From an uncultured Lachnospiraceae bacterium (lineage in GTDB: Bacteria > Bacillota > Clostridia > Lachnospirales > Lachnospiraceae), in contig CAJUTC010000052.1 of assembly GCA_910589195.1 (NCBI GenBank), positions 1 through 20,169 of the forward strand: DNA of 20,169 nt. Direction: 5' to 3'. Positions 1-6,969 of the stretch are shown piece by piece. The position numbers and the translations under genes were made by a program. The notes beneath the pieces were generated by a model. The model searched no databases and had not been told where the DNA came from. It was given only the letters and a program-made list of their open reading frames with translations. How positions within the stretch are numbered: the first letter of the stretch is position 1; each line of letters opens with the position of its first letter.

Positions 1-76
1 CGCCGCTTAAGTTCAGCTCCATACAGTCTTTTCCTGCTACCGGCCAAACTTCCATCTTAGTAATGATTGGTGACAT
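1..76 (-). CDS. gudD: Glucarate dehydratase-like protein, N-terminal fragment (partial)
   Basis: Only the first 25 codons lie in the window; the gene runs off the left edge. The start ATG (74-76) has a strong ribosome-binding site, AAGGAGG, at 84-90. The peptide contains PVAGKDCMELNLSG, which closely resembles the N-terminus of bacterial glucarate dehydratases (PVAGHDSM.MNLSGAH in the E. coli enzyme, from memory). These enolase-superfamily enzymes dehydrate D-glucarate to 5-keto-4-deoxyglucarate in the cytoplasm. The catalytic residues lie outside the window. The gene is divergent from a LysR regulator 270 bp away, the usual layout for a sugar-acid catabolic operon and its activator. A related sugar-acid dehydratase of the same superfamily is the main alternative. 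Confidence 0.72.
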   Translation of the reverse strand, partial: MSPIITKMEVWPVAGKDCMELNLSG

Positions 77-132
77 CTGTGTTCCTCCTTTTGTTAAATT
101 TTTATTTTTTAAAACTTAACTGCTATGTTTTA

Positions 133-161
133 AGTATACACGCATTCTTCTAGTAAGTAAA
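133..161 (-). promoter_or_regulatory. Possible sigma-A promoter for the glucarate dehydratase-like gene
   Basis: On the minus strand TTTACT (-35) and TATACT (-10) are separated by 17 bp, about 57 bp upstream of the start codon. The -35 is imperfect, as expected for an activator-dependent promoter. No LysR binding site could be fixed by eye. Confidence 0.4.
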
Positions 162-206
162 ATTCTAATATTTTATGATCACTCTAACTTTTTCTAATAG
201 TAAGTA

Positions 207-235
207 TTGCTTTTGCACAATAAAAGAGATATAAT
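207..235 (+). promoter_or_regulatory. Sigma-A promoter of the LysR gene
   Basis: TTGCTT and a perfect TATAAT are spaced by exactly 17 bp. The implied leader of about 105 nt is AT-rich and shows no terminator. The promoter lies back to back with the putative dehydratase promoter, so one LysR site between them could control both genes. Confidence 0.65.
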
Positions 236-345
236 AAGATTGAAAAACAGAAAATTTAACATTTAATTTTAAAATACAATATATTCCAAATTTTTCTTAT
301 AATTAGGAAAATTTCAATCATGTTACGGAAAAGGAAGCGAAACTT

Positions 346-1257
346 ATGGATACCAAACAAATCGAATATCTCTTAAAAATCGCAGAAGAAAATAATATCA
401 CAAGGGCTGCTAATAAGCTTTACATTACCCAGTCTGCCTTAAACCAGCAGTTAATCAAGCTGGAAAAAGAGCTGGGAACCCCCCTGTTTCATCGTTCCCG
501 AACCAATTGGCATTTAACAGAAGCCGGGGAAATTTATGTAAAAAACGCAAAAGAAATGCTTCGGATTAAGCGGGATACTTACCAGATGATTCATGACTTA
601 ACGGAAGGCAAATGCGGCCATTTGTCTGTAGGCTTTACCGCCGGCCGAGGTATTACCATGTTTACCTCTGCTTATTCGGTCTTCCACCAGCTTTATCCCA
701 ATATTATTATTGAACCAAGAGAAGGGGTTGTGCGAGATCTGCAAAAATTGATTTCCCAAGGGGATCTGGATATTGGCTTTCTGACCCTGACGGATTCTGA
801 CCGGACAGATGATTTATACGAAACCATTTACACGGAAGAAATTTTTCTGGCTGTCCCTTCTGTTCACCCTATGGCAAAGGTATTGCCGGAGGAAGGCCGC
901 CGCTTTGCTACTTTAGATATTCAAAATCTGAGATACGAACCGTTTGTACTGATGGATAAGCGGTCTACTATGCGAACGATCATTGATCAGATTTTTTCGG
1001 ATGCCGGATTTGAACCTCAGATTTTATTTGAAACCGGAAATAACCACACTATACTCTCTATGATTCAGGCAAACTTATGTTGCGGCATCCTTACTTACTA
1101 CTATGCAAAAGACCTGCCAAAAGAAATTACCTGCTTTCACCTTCCCTCCCGCCCTACCTGGCAATTTACGGCAAGCTATAAAAAAGGCCGCTATCTAAGT
1201 GACGCGGCCAGATGTTTTATTGATTTAATTAAAAGCCAGTGGGGGGATATGGGGTAA
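346..1257 (+). CDS. LysR-family transcriptional regulator
   Basis: A 303-residue protein of normal LysR length. Residues 1-60 form the winged helix-turn-helix (ENNITRAANKLYITQSALNQ is the recognition-helix region, followed by LEKELGTPLFHR), and residues about 90-295 form the periplasmic-binding-protein-like effector domain. Such proteins act as cytoplasmic tetramers that bind between divergent promoters and respond to a small molecule. The start is supported by AAGGAAG about 9 nt upstream. Divergence from the glucarate dehydratase-like gene suggests it controls sugar-acid use; the effector itself is inferred. It converges on the ATPase gene with 42 bp between stop codons and no obvious terminator. 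Confidence 0.93.
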   Translation: MDTKQIEYLLKIAEENNITRAANKLYITQSALNQQLIKLEKELGTPLFHRSRTNWHLTEAGEIYVKNAKEMLRIKRDTYQMIHDLTEGKCGHLSVGFTAGRGITMFTSAYSVFHQLYPNIIIEPREGVVRDLQKLISQGDLDIGFLTLTDSDRTDDLYETIYTEEIFLAVPSVHPMAKVLPEEGRRFATLDIQNLRYEPFVLMDKRSTMRTIIDQIFSDAGFEPQILFETGNNHTILSMIQANLCCGILTYYYAKDLPKEITCFHLPSRPTWQFTASYKKGRYLSDAARCFIDLIKSQWGDMG

Positions 1258-1299
1258 AAGTGGAGATTACAAAATTACATTTCAGAACAGAGCCTTTCT

Positions 1300-3090
1300 T
1301 CATCTTCGAAGACCCATATCGATCGGGATTCCGGCAGCTTCCCCTAATGCATTGCAATTAATTTTGTAATAGCGGATGCCATTCCATTTTACTGTGGAAT
1401 CCTTCGACTGATCCATTTTTAATAAATGCTTTTTCTTTAAAAAAGCAGATATTTTATTTTTCGTCAAGCTTTCGTCCTTTAAAGTTGTTTTCAACGCGGC
1501 TAGCAGGCTGTCTGGTGTAATATACAAATATCCATCCCGTTCCCAGCAGTCTGCTGATCGATTCTTCATACGCTCTGAGGAAACTACTGCCGTCTTTTTC
1601 GAATTAATTAACTTTACAATCGCTTCCGCCAAGTTACAGCCATCCTCTGCCAGACGCATTTCCTGAAGCTTACTTTCCTCCACCTCCTTAATCATCTGCA
1701 GATTTTCCCAAATAACCTGATCCATATCTTCCGTTTCAATCTGGTAAGACCGGAAGCAGTCCATCAAAATTCCGCAGGATATAGCCAAAATATAAATGGA
1801 ATCCCGAAGCCTGGGGCTGTCATCAGGTGCCGGTGACGCTTTGCGGTATCCCTCCCAGCTTTCACAAATGTAATGGCAGATCTCTTCCGTATTCTCTGCG
1901 CTCCACTGAATGAAAAAGTCCGCAAAGGAGTGGAGCAGGAAAGGTGTCCTTGCCAGAAAACGCAATACTAATGGCGTTAACGGAAACCGGTTTAAGTCTA
2001 CCAATACTGTCCGATTCATAATCGACTCCACATCCAGGATATATTCTGCTGTAATCGCGATTTGGCACAAAATCTGTTCTCCCAGAACCTGGTTTCCTGA
2101 TTTTACATAGCGGGCTTCACAGTTAGCTGCCGTGCGGATTAAATGGTTCACGCTGTTTTCCTTTCGCATGGTTTCCCGTTGGCGAACCCCCTTTGATAAG
2201 TCGTCCAAAATAAAAACGCAGTCTTTCAGTTGGGCAATGATGCTTTGCAGCGCTGCCTCGCTGGAAGTTAAATCGGCGCTGGCAAAGGAAACCCCATGCC
2301 CTCTCTGGTACATATCAAAAAAGTAGTTGGCCAGGGTTGTTTTATAAGTCCCTGTATTCCCGCTGATATACAGCAAAAATTTAGGCGGAATATTAACCGA
2401 AAAGAACAAGCTGCGGAGCAGACCTGTAACCAGGTATAACAGGCAGGCGCAGACAGCAGGGTGCCTGAAAAAAATCAGTTCCTTTACGGATTCCAGCAAT
2501 TCCCTTTGTGGCAGGGCTGCCCCATGAGAAATTCGGAAACGGTTTCCCAGAGCAGGATCGAGGGCAATATCACCTGTTTTGGCCAACTCCTTTGGAAATA
2601 CTTCTCCTCCAGTACAGTAAACCCATTTGTGCCGACACCAAGTATTCCTATGGACTTTATCTGCTATTTGGTAATTCCTTCCGTATTCATCCATTTCTAT
2701 ACCATAGGTTTCTGTTTCCATTCCGTCTTCCAGCTTATGCCAGCCAATGGAATCGATATACCAGCCTTCTTTTGGAAGGCCTGGAAGCTGAAGCTTCAGC
2801 ATGGTAAGCAGTTCCCTGTTGGCACCTCTAAAAAACGCAATGCAGCGATCCATAAGCTCATCTGGAACCGGCAAATCCTGAGAAGGCAGCAGCTCTACAA
2901 TTTTTGTTATCACTTCTTCTTCTTTTCCAACCACATATTGAAGCTGAATATAAGGTTTCCCATATGGATGTTTCATCCATTTTAACGGTCTTATGTAATA
3001 ATTGGAAATGCTTTTTTTGTTGCAATACAGTTCACCGGCTTCCCAGCAATAATGCTTTTTTACCTGTTCCGGAAGAGAATCCCATATCAT
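1300..3090 (-). CDS. Orphan P-loop ATPase, helicase/primase-like
   Basis: A 596-residue protein. Walker A is GNTGTYKTT at about residues 244-252, and Walker B is FILDDLS at about 293-299. A conserved-looking GWH segment lies at about 116-118. The last 75 residues (around LYITPDSLLAAL and ISAFLKKKHLL) look like a winged helix. This order resembles DUF927-like and primase-associated helicase-type ATPases of phages and plasmids, but no family could be named securely. The frame is open from a TTG at 3141. The ATG at 3088-3090 is preferred because AGGAGG sits 7 nt upstream (3098-3103). There is no mobile-element context: no integrase, relaxase or phage genes adjoin it. Its promoter lies at 3230-3258 and its 5' leader is a repeat copy. 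Confidence 0.8.
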   Translation of the reverse strand: MIWDSLPEQVKKHYCWEAGELYCNKKSISNYYIRPLKWMKHPYGKPYIQLQYVVGKEEEVITKIVELLPSQDLPVPDELMDRCIAFFRGANRELLTMLKLQLPGLPKEGWYIDSIGWHKLEDGMETETYGIEMDEYGRNYQIADKVHRNTWCRHKWVYCTGGEVFPKELAKTGDIALDPALGNRFRISHGAALPQRELLESVKELIFFRHPAVCACLLYLVTGLLRSLFFSVNIPPKFLLYISGNTGTYKTTLANYFFDMYQRGHGVSFASADLTSSEAALQSIIAQLKDCVFILDDLSKGVRQRETMRKENSVNHLIRTAANCEARYVKSGNQVLGEQILCQIAITAEYILDVESIMNRTVLVDLNRFPLTPLVLRFLARTPFLLHSFADFFIQWSAENTEEICHYICESWEGYRKASPAPDDSPRLRDSIYILAISCGILMDCFRSYQIETEDMDQVIWENLQMIKEVEESKLQEMRLAEDGCNLAEAIVKLINSKKTAVVSSERMKNRSADCWERDGYLYITPDSLLAALKTTLKDESLTKNKISAFLKKKHLLKMDQSKDSTVKWNGIRYYKINCNALGEAAGIPIDMGLRR

Positions 3091-3111
3091 CTGTGCGCCT
3101 CCTGTTAAATT

Positions 3112-3220
3112 AAAAGTAGCCCGATCCGAACGGATTTTCAATGTTTTTGAGGATTACGGAAGCACAGTGTGCGGAGTAATCCGGTATCAAGGTGTCAAAA
3201 GACCTTTTGACACCAACATC
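3112..3220 (+). repeat. Dispersed ~109-bp repeat, copy 1
   Basis: This matches the reverse complement of 5669-5776 at about 86% identity (hand alignment: 14 differences and one 1-nt gap over 109 columns). Shared stretches include AAAAGTAGCCCGATCCG, TGTTTTTGAGGATTACGG and GGTATCAAGG. The right part carries the perfect 11-bp palindrome at 3191-3214. The copy fills the space between the ATPase promoter and its ribosome-binding site, in antisense orientation to that gene. Confidence 0.85.
3191..3214. repeat. Perfect inverted repeat, 11-bp arms with 2-nt centre
   Basis: The arms are GGTGTCAAAAG and CTTTTGACACC around AC. The site would lie about 10-30 nt into the ATPase transcript, so it is either a 5'-terminal RNA hairpin or an operator. 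There is no T-run, which argues against a terminator. The other repeat copy keeps only part of this symmetry. Confidence 0.8.
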
Positions 3221-3229
3221 ATTGCTGTC

Positions 3230-3258
3230 ATTTTATCATATTTGTAATTGATTTTCAA
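3230..3258 (-). promoter_or_regulatory. Sigma-A promoter of the ATPase gene
   Basis: On the minus strand TTGAAA and TAAAAT are spaced by 17 bp. The predicted transcription start near 3223 falls at the edge of repeat copy 1. Confidence 0.6.
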
Positions 3259-3276
3259 TTTTAAAAAATATGTAAA

Positions 3277-3336
3277 TACCCGACTTTTTAATATAAAATC
3301 CGGGATTTCCCGTGTATTTATATAAAAAATCGGGTA
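3277..3336. repeat. Nested inverted repeats upstream of the ATPase promoter
   Basis: TACCCGACTTTTTAATATA (3277-3295) is mirrored by TATATAAAAAATCGGGTA (3319-3336), and AAATCC-G-GGATTT sits between them. The placement just upstream of the promoter suits an operator or activator site. No regulator is encoded next to it. Confidence 0.55.
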
Positions 3337-3569
3337 CTTAATAAAAATGTATAGATTTATGATTTCCTGTTTTATCATAGAACCACTATTCTATATCCCA
3401 TTTCCCTGCCGGATTTCTTTTGGCAATCTGAGGTATGGATTTGCTTCATGTTTCAAGTTTCTCCTTAACTTCCTTGATTTATATACAAATTGGTGTAAAA
3501 GTGGTGTATATATCGTTTCACACGCTGTTTGGAAAATTAAGGGATTGCAAAAAACCTTGATTTTACGGC

Positions 3570-3609
3570 AAAAAATCGGTTCCGGTACGCCTTTGCACCG
3601 AAACCGATT
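3570..3609 (-). terminator. Hairpin with U-tract on the minus strand
   Basis: AATCGGTT and CGGT pair with ACCG and AACCGATT (one C/A mismatch) around a 10-nt loop. On the minus strand the stem is followed by six T (3570-3575 on the plus strand). No minus-strand gene lies upstream, so it may end an antisense or unannotated small transcript, or be a leader structure on the plus strand. Confidence 0.45.
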
Positions 3610-3742
3610 AAAAAGGGGAGGATAAGTAGTTATTCTTTTCTCTTTTGTTTACATTTACAGTATTACCATTCTTTTCGGGAATATACATATTCTTTTCTTT
3701 TTTCAAAAATTTTGTATCTTACTCCTAATTTGCAAAAAAGCA

Positions 3743-3771
3743 TTGAGTCCCATCCGTTTTCTGTGTATAAT
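3743..3771 (+). promoter_or_regulatory. Sigma-A promoter of the pfp operon
   Basis: TTGAGT and a perfect TATAAT are spaced by 17 bp. The leader is about 23 nt and includes AAAGGAG (3785-3791), 9 nt before the start codon. Confidence 0.75.
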
Positions 3772-3800
3772 CAAATAGGTAGAAAAAGGAGTACTATATT

Positions 3801-5042
3801 ATGACAGAAAAAAAGAAAACAATAATGGTTGGCCAATCGGGCGGCCCCACTGCAGTGATTAACGCCAGCCTTTATGGGGTAATTGCGGAAAGTCTGATCC
3901 ACACCGATAAAATCAGCCGAATATATGGAATGATCCACGGCATTGAAGGCCTAATCCACGATGATTACATGGATTTATCGGAAACACTCACCCCAGAGGA
4001 CTTGGAAATTTTAAAGGCCACCCCTGCCTCTTATCTGGGTTCCTGCCGCTACAAACTGCCGGAAGAATTTTCTTCCAGCCTTTATCCTCTGATTTTTCAA
4101 AAATTAGAATCCCTAAATGTAGGTTACTTTTTATATATCGGCGGCAATGATTCAATGGATACGGTCAGCAAGCTGGCCAGTTATGGGAAGCAGCATAACA
4201 GTGATATCTGTTTTATCGGAATTCCAAAAACGATTGACAACGACCTGGTTTGTACAGACCATACTCCAGGTTACGGCAGCGCCGCCAAATATGTGGCATC
4301 TACTGTCAGGGAAATTGTTTTAGACGCGTCCGTATACAGCCAAAAAGCTGTCACGATTGTAGAAATAATGGGGCGTCATTCTGGATGGCTTACGGCTGCC
4401 AGCGCTCTTGCCCGAAAGGAGACCGGGGATAACCCTCTGCTGATATACCTTCCGGAAGCAAATTTTGATCTTTGCCAGTTTTCCCGTGATGTAAAAGCCG
4501 CCCTTGAGCGCCAGCCAAACGTGATTGTCTGTATCTCAGAGGGCATATCCGATCAAAACGGAACATTTATTTGCGAATATGACAATGCGGCCAGCACTGA
4601 CAGCTTCGGCCATAAAATGCTCACTGGAGCCGGAAAAGTGCTGGAATCTTATGTGCAAAACCAATTTGGCGTAAAGGTGCGTTCTGTCGAATTGAATATA
4701 AGCCAGCGGTGTTCCGGCATGATTGTTTCCCTTACTGACATGGAAGAAGCAGCCCAGGCTGGAAAAACCGGGGTTATAGCCGCATTAAACGGATTAAGCG
4801 GAAAAATGATATCCTTTAAACGAACCACCAGCAACGCTGATGAATATGTTTGCCAATGTACCGTTGAGGATGTGAAAAAAATCTGTAATCAGGAAAAGCC
4901 TTTTCCTTCTGACTGGATCATCCGCCATGGCACAGATATTAGTGAAGAATTTTCAAAATATGCCCTTCCTTTGATTTATGGGGAAGCCAACCGTAAGATG
5001 AAACAAGGCCTTCCGGTATATTTATACCGGAACACAAAATGA
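3801..5042 (+). CDS. pfp: Pyrophosphate-dependent 6-phosphofructokinase
   Basis: A 413-residue cytoplasmic enzyme phosphorylating fructose 6-phosphate to fructose 1,6-bisphosphate. The phosphofructokinase fold shows in GQSGGPTAVINAS (11-23), GGNDS (114-118), PKTIDND (142-148) and EIMGRHSGW (188-196). Family knowledge: Asp in place of the second Gly of GGDGS, together with Lys in PKTIDND, marks pyrophosphate rather than ATP use; D117 and K143 fit this. N116 replaces the usual Asp of GGDDS, a small departure that could affect donor or metal handling. The catalytic Asp in TIDND (D146) is present. The start is set by AAAGGAG 9 nt upstream. It is the first gene of a two-gene operon. Direction in vivo (glycolysis or gluconeogenesis) cannot be read from sequence. 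Confidence 0.92.
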   Translation: MTEKKKTIMVGQSGGPTAVINASLYGVIAESLIHTDKISRIYGMIHGIEGLIHDDYMDLSETLTPEDLEILKATPASYLGSCRYKLPEEFSSSLYPLIFQKLESLNVGYFLYIGGNDSMDTVSKLASYGKQHNSDICFIGIPKTIDNDLVCTDHTPGYGSAAKYVASTVREIVLDASVYSQKAVTIVEIMGRHSGWLTAASALARKETGDNPLLIYLPEANFDLCQFSRDVKAALERQPNVIVCISEGISDQNGTFICEYDNAASTDSFGHKMLTGAGKVLESYVQNQFGVKVRSVELNISQRCSGMIVSLTDMEEAAQAGKTGVIAALNGLSGKMISFKRTTSNADEYVCQCTVEDVKKICNQEKPFPSDWIIRHGTDISEEFSKYALPLIYGEANRKMKQGLPVYLYRNTK

Positions 5043-5055
5043 TAGGGGGATTCCC

Positions 5056-5493
5056 ATGCCAGATAACTTAAGCCCAAACCAGCAAGATGCCTTAAAGTGC
5101 CTTGCCAAAGCAGTGGAACAAGAAATGAACTTGTTAAAAAGAAGGGAGAAACCAGAAACAGAAGCTGTTGCAAAATCTTCTGAACCTGAAAACGTTTCAG
5201 AATGTTCACAAGATGTTCTGGATAACCTTCTCTGGAGCACCTTAGAAACATTTCAGAATTATTCTTTTTTTACGGCAAAAAAACTGGAATTTTCTTATGT
5301 TTTAAAAGGATACGAAATGTTTGTATCCCGAAAAGACAAATCAATCACTAAATCTACGGTTATTTTGTCTTTTCATAAAGCTCTTGCGGTTCAGATAAGG
5401 GATGGACGTGTGGCCGGACCAAAAAAACTGGGAACCTTCGGCGCCAGTTATTTATATCCCATTTTTCTCTTTTTAGGTATCATTACTGATTAG
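5056..5493 (+). CDS. Small conserved-looking protein of unknown function, pfp operon
   Basis: A 145-residue soluble protein. The N-terminal third is charged and low in complexity (about residues 15-52). The rest is compact: an aromatic stretch (ETFQNYSFFTAKKLEFSY), then GYEMFVSRKDKSIT, a predicted helix (VILSFHKALAVQ) and a C-terminal GPKKLGTFGASYLYPIF motif. I recall similar C-terminal domains in small Lachnospiraceae proteins but cannot name a family or function. The GPKK-type turn with flanking basic residues could suit nucleic-acid binding, but this is weak. It starts 13 bp after pfp with an AGGGGG ribosome-binding site (5044-5049). A strong terminator follows, so it closes the operon. 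Confidence 0.82.
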   Translation: MPDNLSPNQQDALKCLAKAVEQEMNLLKRREKPETEAVAKSSEPENVSECSQDVLDNLLWSTLETFQNYSFFTAKKLEFSYVLKGYEMFVSRKDKSITKSTVILSFHKALAVQIRDGRVAGPKKLGTFGASYLYPIFLFLGIITD

Positions 5494-5561
5494 CAATTCA
5501 CGCTGACAGAAATAGCAGGCAGCATCTGATAATACCTGTTCCATCTATAAAAATTCATAGC

Positions 5562-5610
5562 AAAACTGCCGCAAATTCTCGAACCTGATTTTGCGGCAGT
5601 TTTATTTCAA
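5562..5610 (+). terminator. Rho-independent terminator of the pfp operon
   Basis: Perfect 14-bp arms AAAACTGCCGCAAA and TTTGCGGCAGTTTT enclose a 14-nt loop, and a T-rich tail follows. The A-run before the stem may let it act in both directions. Confidence 0.88.
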
Positions 5611-5668
5611 TCTTATTATTAATCTTTTTTATTTTTTCTGCAATTCTATTCTACTATTTTTATATTAA

Positions 5669-5776
5669 GATGTTGATGTCAAAAGTTTTTTGCCGCCTTG
5701 ATACCAGATTACGCCCCACTTAATGCTCCCGTAATCCTCAAAAACATTCAAAATCCGTCCGGATCGGGCTACTTTT
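5669..5776 (-). repeat. Dispersed ~109-bp repeat, copy 2 (inverted)
   Basis: The reverse complement aligns with 3112-3220 at about 86% identity and is one base shorter. It lies downstream of the NlpC/P60 gene, in the same orientation as that gene, and is not next to a promoter. Its terminal palindrome is degraded compared with copy 1. Confidence 0.85.
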
Positions 5777-5829
5777 TCATGTCTTTGGCAGGCTTCAAGG
5801 TCAAAAATCCTCTTGACTCTGGTATCATA

Positions 5830-6933
5830 TTAATCTCCCAGCATATTCACGATTTTCGTGGGATTTCGATAATACATATCAGAAGTGATGATTCCAACCC
5901 GTTCATTGGAAGCATGAACGATTCTTCCATCCCCTATGTAAATCGCCACATGGTTCACATGGCCCCCGTCACTGTAAAATACCAAATCCCCCGGCCTTGC
6001 TTCAGCAGCCGAAACGGCCTGCCCTTGGGAAGACTGGGAAGCAGCCGTACGGTTTAAATAGACTCCTGCCACATGTCCCAAAATATATTTGGTGAAGCCA
6101 GAGCAATCCACTCCCGTATTTGGATCATTCCCTCCATAAACATAGGCATTTCCAACGTATTGAAGAGCCCGGGACACAATCGCTTCCCGAAGTGCCTTTC
6201 TTCTGGCAATTTCCGCTGCCTGAGCCTCTTTTTGCTCCTCTATTGTAGCCAAATAATGATTGTATTGGTTGGACTTCTCAGTTAAGCTATTCTGCAGGAA
6301 ATTGAGTTCTGACTGTATCCCTTGAAAGCTGGCATTATTTTCCGCAATCATCACCGTATACTGGGGAAGCATTGCGCTTGCCGCCGTATACTCTACCATG
6401 GAGGCACCTTCCTGTGACGCGCCTTCATCCCTTCCGGCTGCCTCTGTATCCGGGACAGAGCCTGTGTCAGATGATTCTGATTCCTCTTCTGATGTTAGGC
6501 TTTCCTGTCCACTGTCTTCTGGCAATACCTGCTGTAAGCCTAGCTCCTGTCGGATCTGGCTTTCACGCTCCACTAAATCTTCCAGTTCTTTTAGGGTGTC
6601 CCTTGTTTTCTGTTCCAACTGCTTAAGCTCTTGTTCCTGGGTTTCCCTGGCCTGTTTTAATATCTCATTTTCAATATCTGCCATCTGCTTCTGGGAAGCC
6701 AGTTCTTCCCATTCCTGCTCTAACTGGGCTTTCTCCTCCCGAACCTGCTGCAGTTGGTGCCGGGAACCCGCGAAAAAGAGGCAAGTACCGCTTAATACCA
6801 GGATCCCTAAAAAAAACAGTCCAAATGTCCAAACTGGTGTCTTAAAGTGAATTGGTTTTTTCTGGGAATGAGGAAGCAGCATAACCGTATAATTCAATGA
6901 AATTCGTTCTTTTTTAAATTTTTTCCATTTCAT
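5830..6933 (-). CDS. Membrane-anchored NlpC/P60 peptidoglycan hydrolase
   Basis: A 367-residue protein. Residues 1-32 are a basic cytoplasmic tail containing NYTVMLLPHSQKK; 33-56 form a membrane anchor; 57-135 form a coiled coil rich in Gln and Glu; 140-185 are an acidic, low-complexity linker; a second helical stretch covers 195-250; and 252-367 is the NlpC/P60 domain with C277 (DCSGF), H328 and H340. Such enzymes cut gamma-D-glutamyl bonds in wall stem peptides outside the membrane. The coiled-coil-plus-hydrolase design recalls division and wall-remodelling hydrolases. It starts 36 bp after the bactofilin gene and is probably co-transcribed. A GGAGAG ribosome-binding site lies slightly far from the ATG. 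The bactofilin link suggests localised wall cutting. Confidence 0.9.
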   Translation of the reverse strand: MKWKKFKKERISLNYTVMLLPHSQKKPIHFKTPVWTFGLFFLGILVLSGTCLFFAGSRHQLQQVREEKAQLEQEWEELASQKQMADIENEILKQARETQEQELKQLEQKTRDTLKELEDLVERESQIRQELGLQQVLPEDSGQESLTSEEESESSDTGSVPDTEAAGRDEGASQEGASMVEYTAASAMLPQYTVMIAENNASFQGIQSELNFLQNSLTEKSNQYNHYLATIEEQKEAQAAEIARRKALREAIVSRALQYVGNAYVYGGNDPNTGVDCSGFTKYILGHVAGVYLNRTAASQSSQGQAVSAAEARPGDLVFYSDGGHVNHVAIYIGDGRIVHASNERVGIITSDMYYRNPTKIVNMLGD

Positions 6934-6969
6934 CGATAATCGCTCTCTCCTTTTTCCGGAAAATTCAGA

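Larger units (their letters stand above)
3221..3800. other. AT-rich intergenic region before pfp
   Basis: About 580 bp without a convincing gene. It holds the ATPase promoter, nested inverted repeats (3277-3336), a hairpin (3574-3609) and the pfp promoter. A 92-codon open frame at 3347-3625 lacks a ribosome-binding site and resembles no known protein, so it is not called. Confidence 0.6.
5494..5829. other. Intergenic region between the pfp operon and the NlpC/P60 gene
   Basis: These genes converge. The stretch holds the operon terminator (5562-5610) and repeat copy 2 (5669-5776). Nothing gene-like was seen in either strand. Confidence 0.7.

Noticed and set aside
2461..2985. 174-codon plus-strand frame inside the ATPase gene
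   Set aside because: Shadow of the real minus-strand gene, which has Walker motifs and a good start.
3191..3214. Palindrome read as a terminator
   Set aside because: No T-run on either side, and it lies just downstream of a promoter at the 5' end of a transcript.
3347..3625. 92-codon open frame before pfp
   Set aside because: No ribosome-binding site, no recognisable sequence, and it covers a hairpin; most likely chance.
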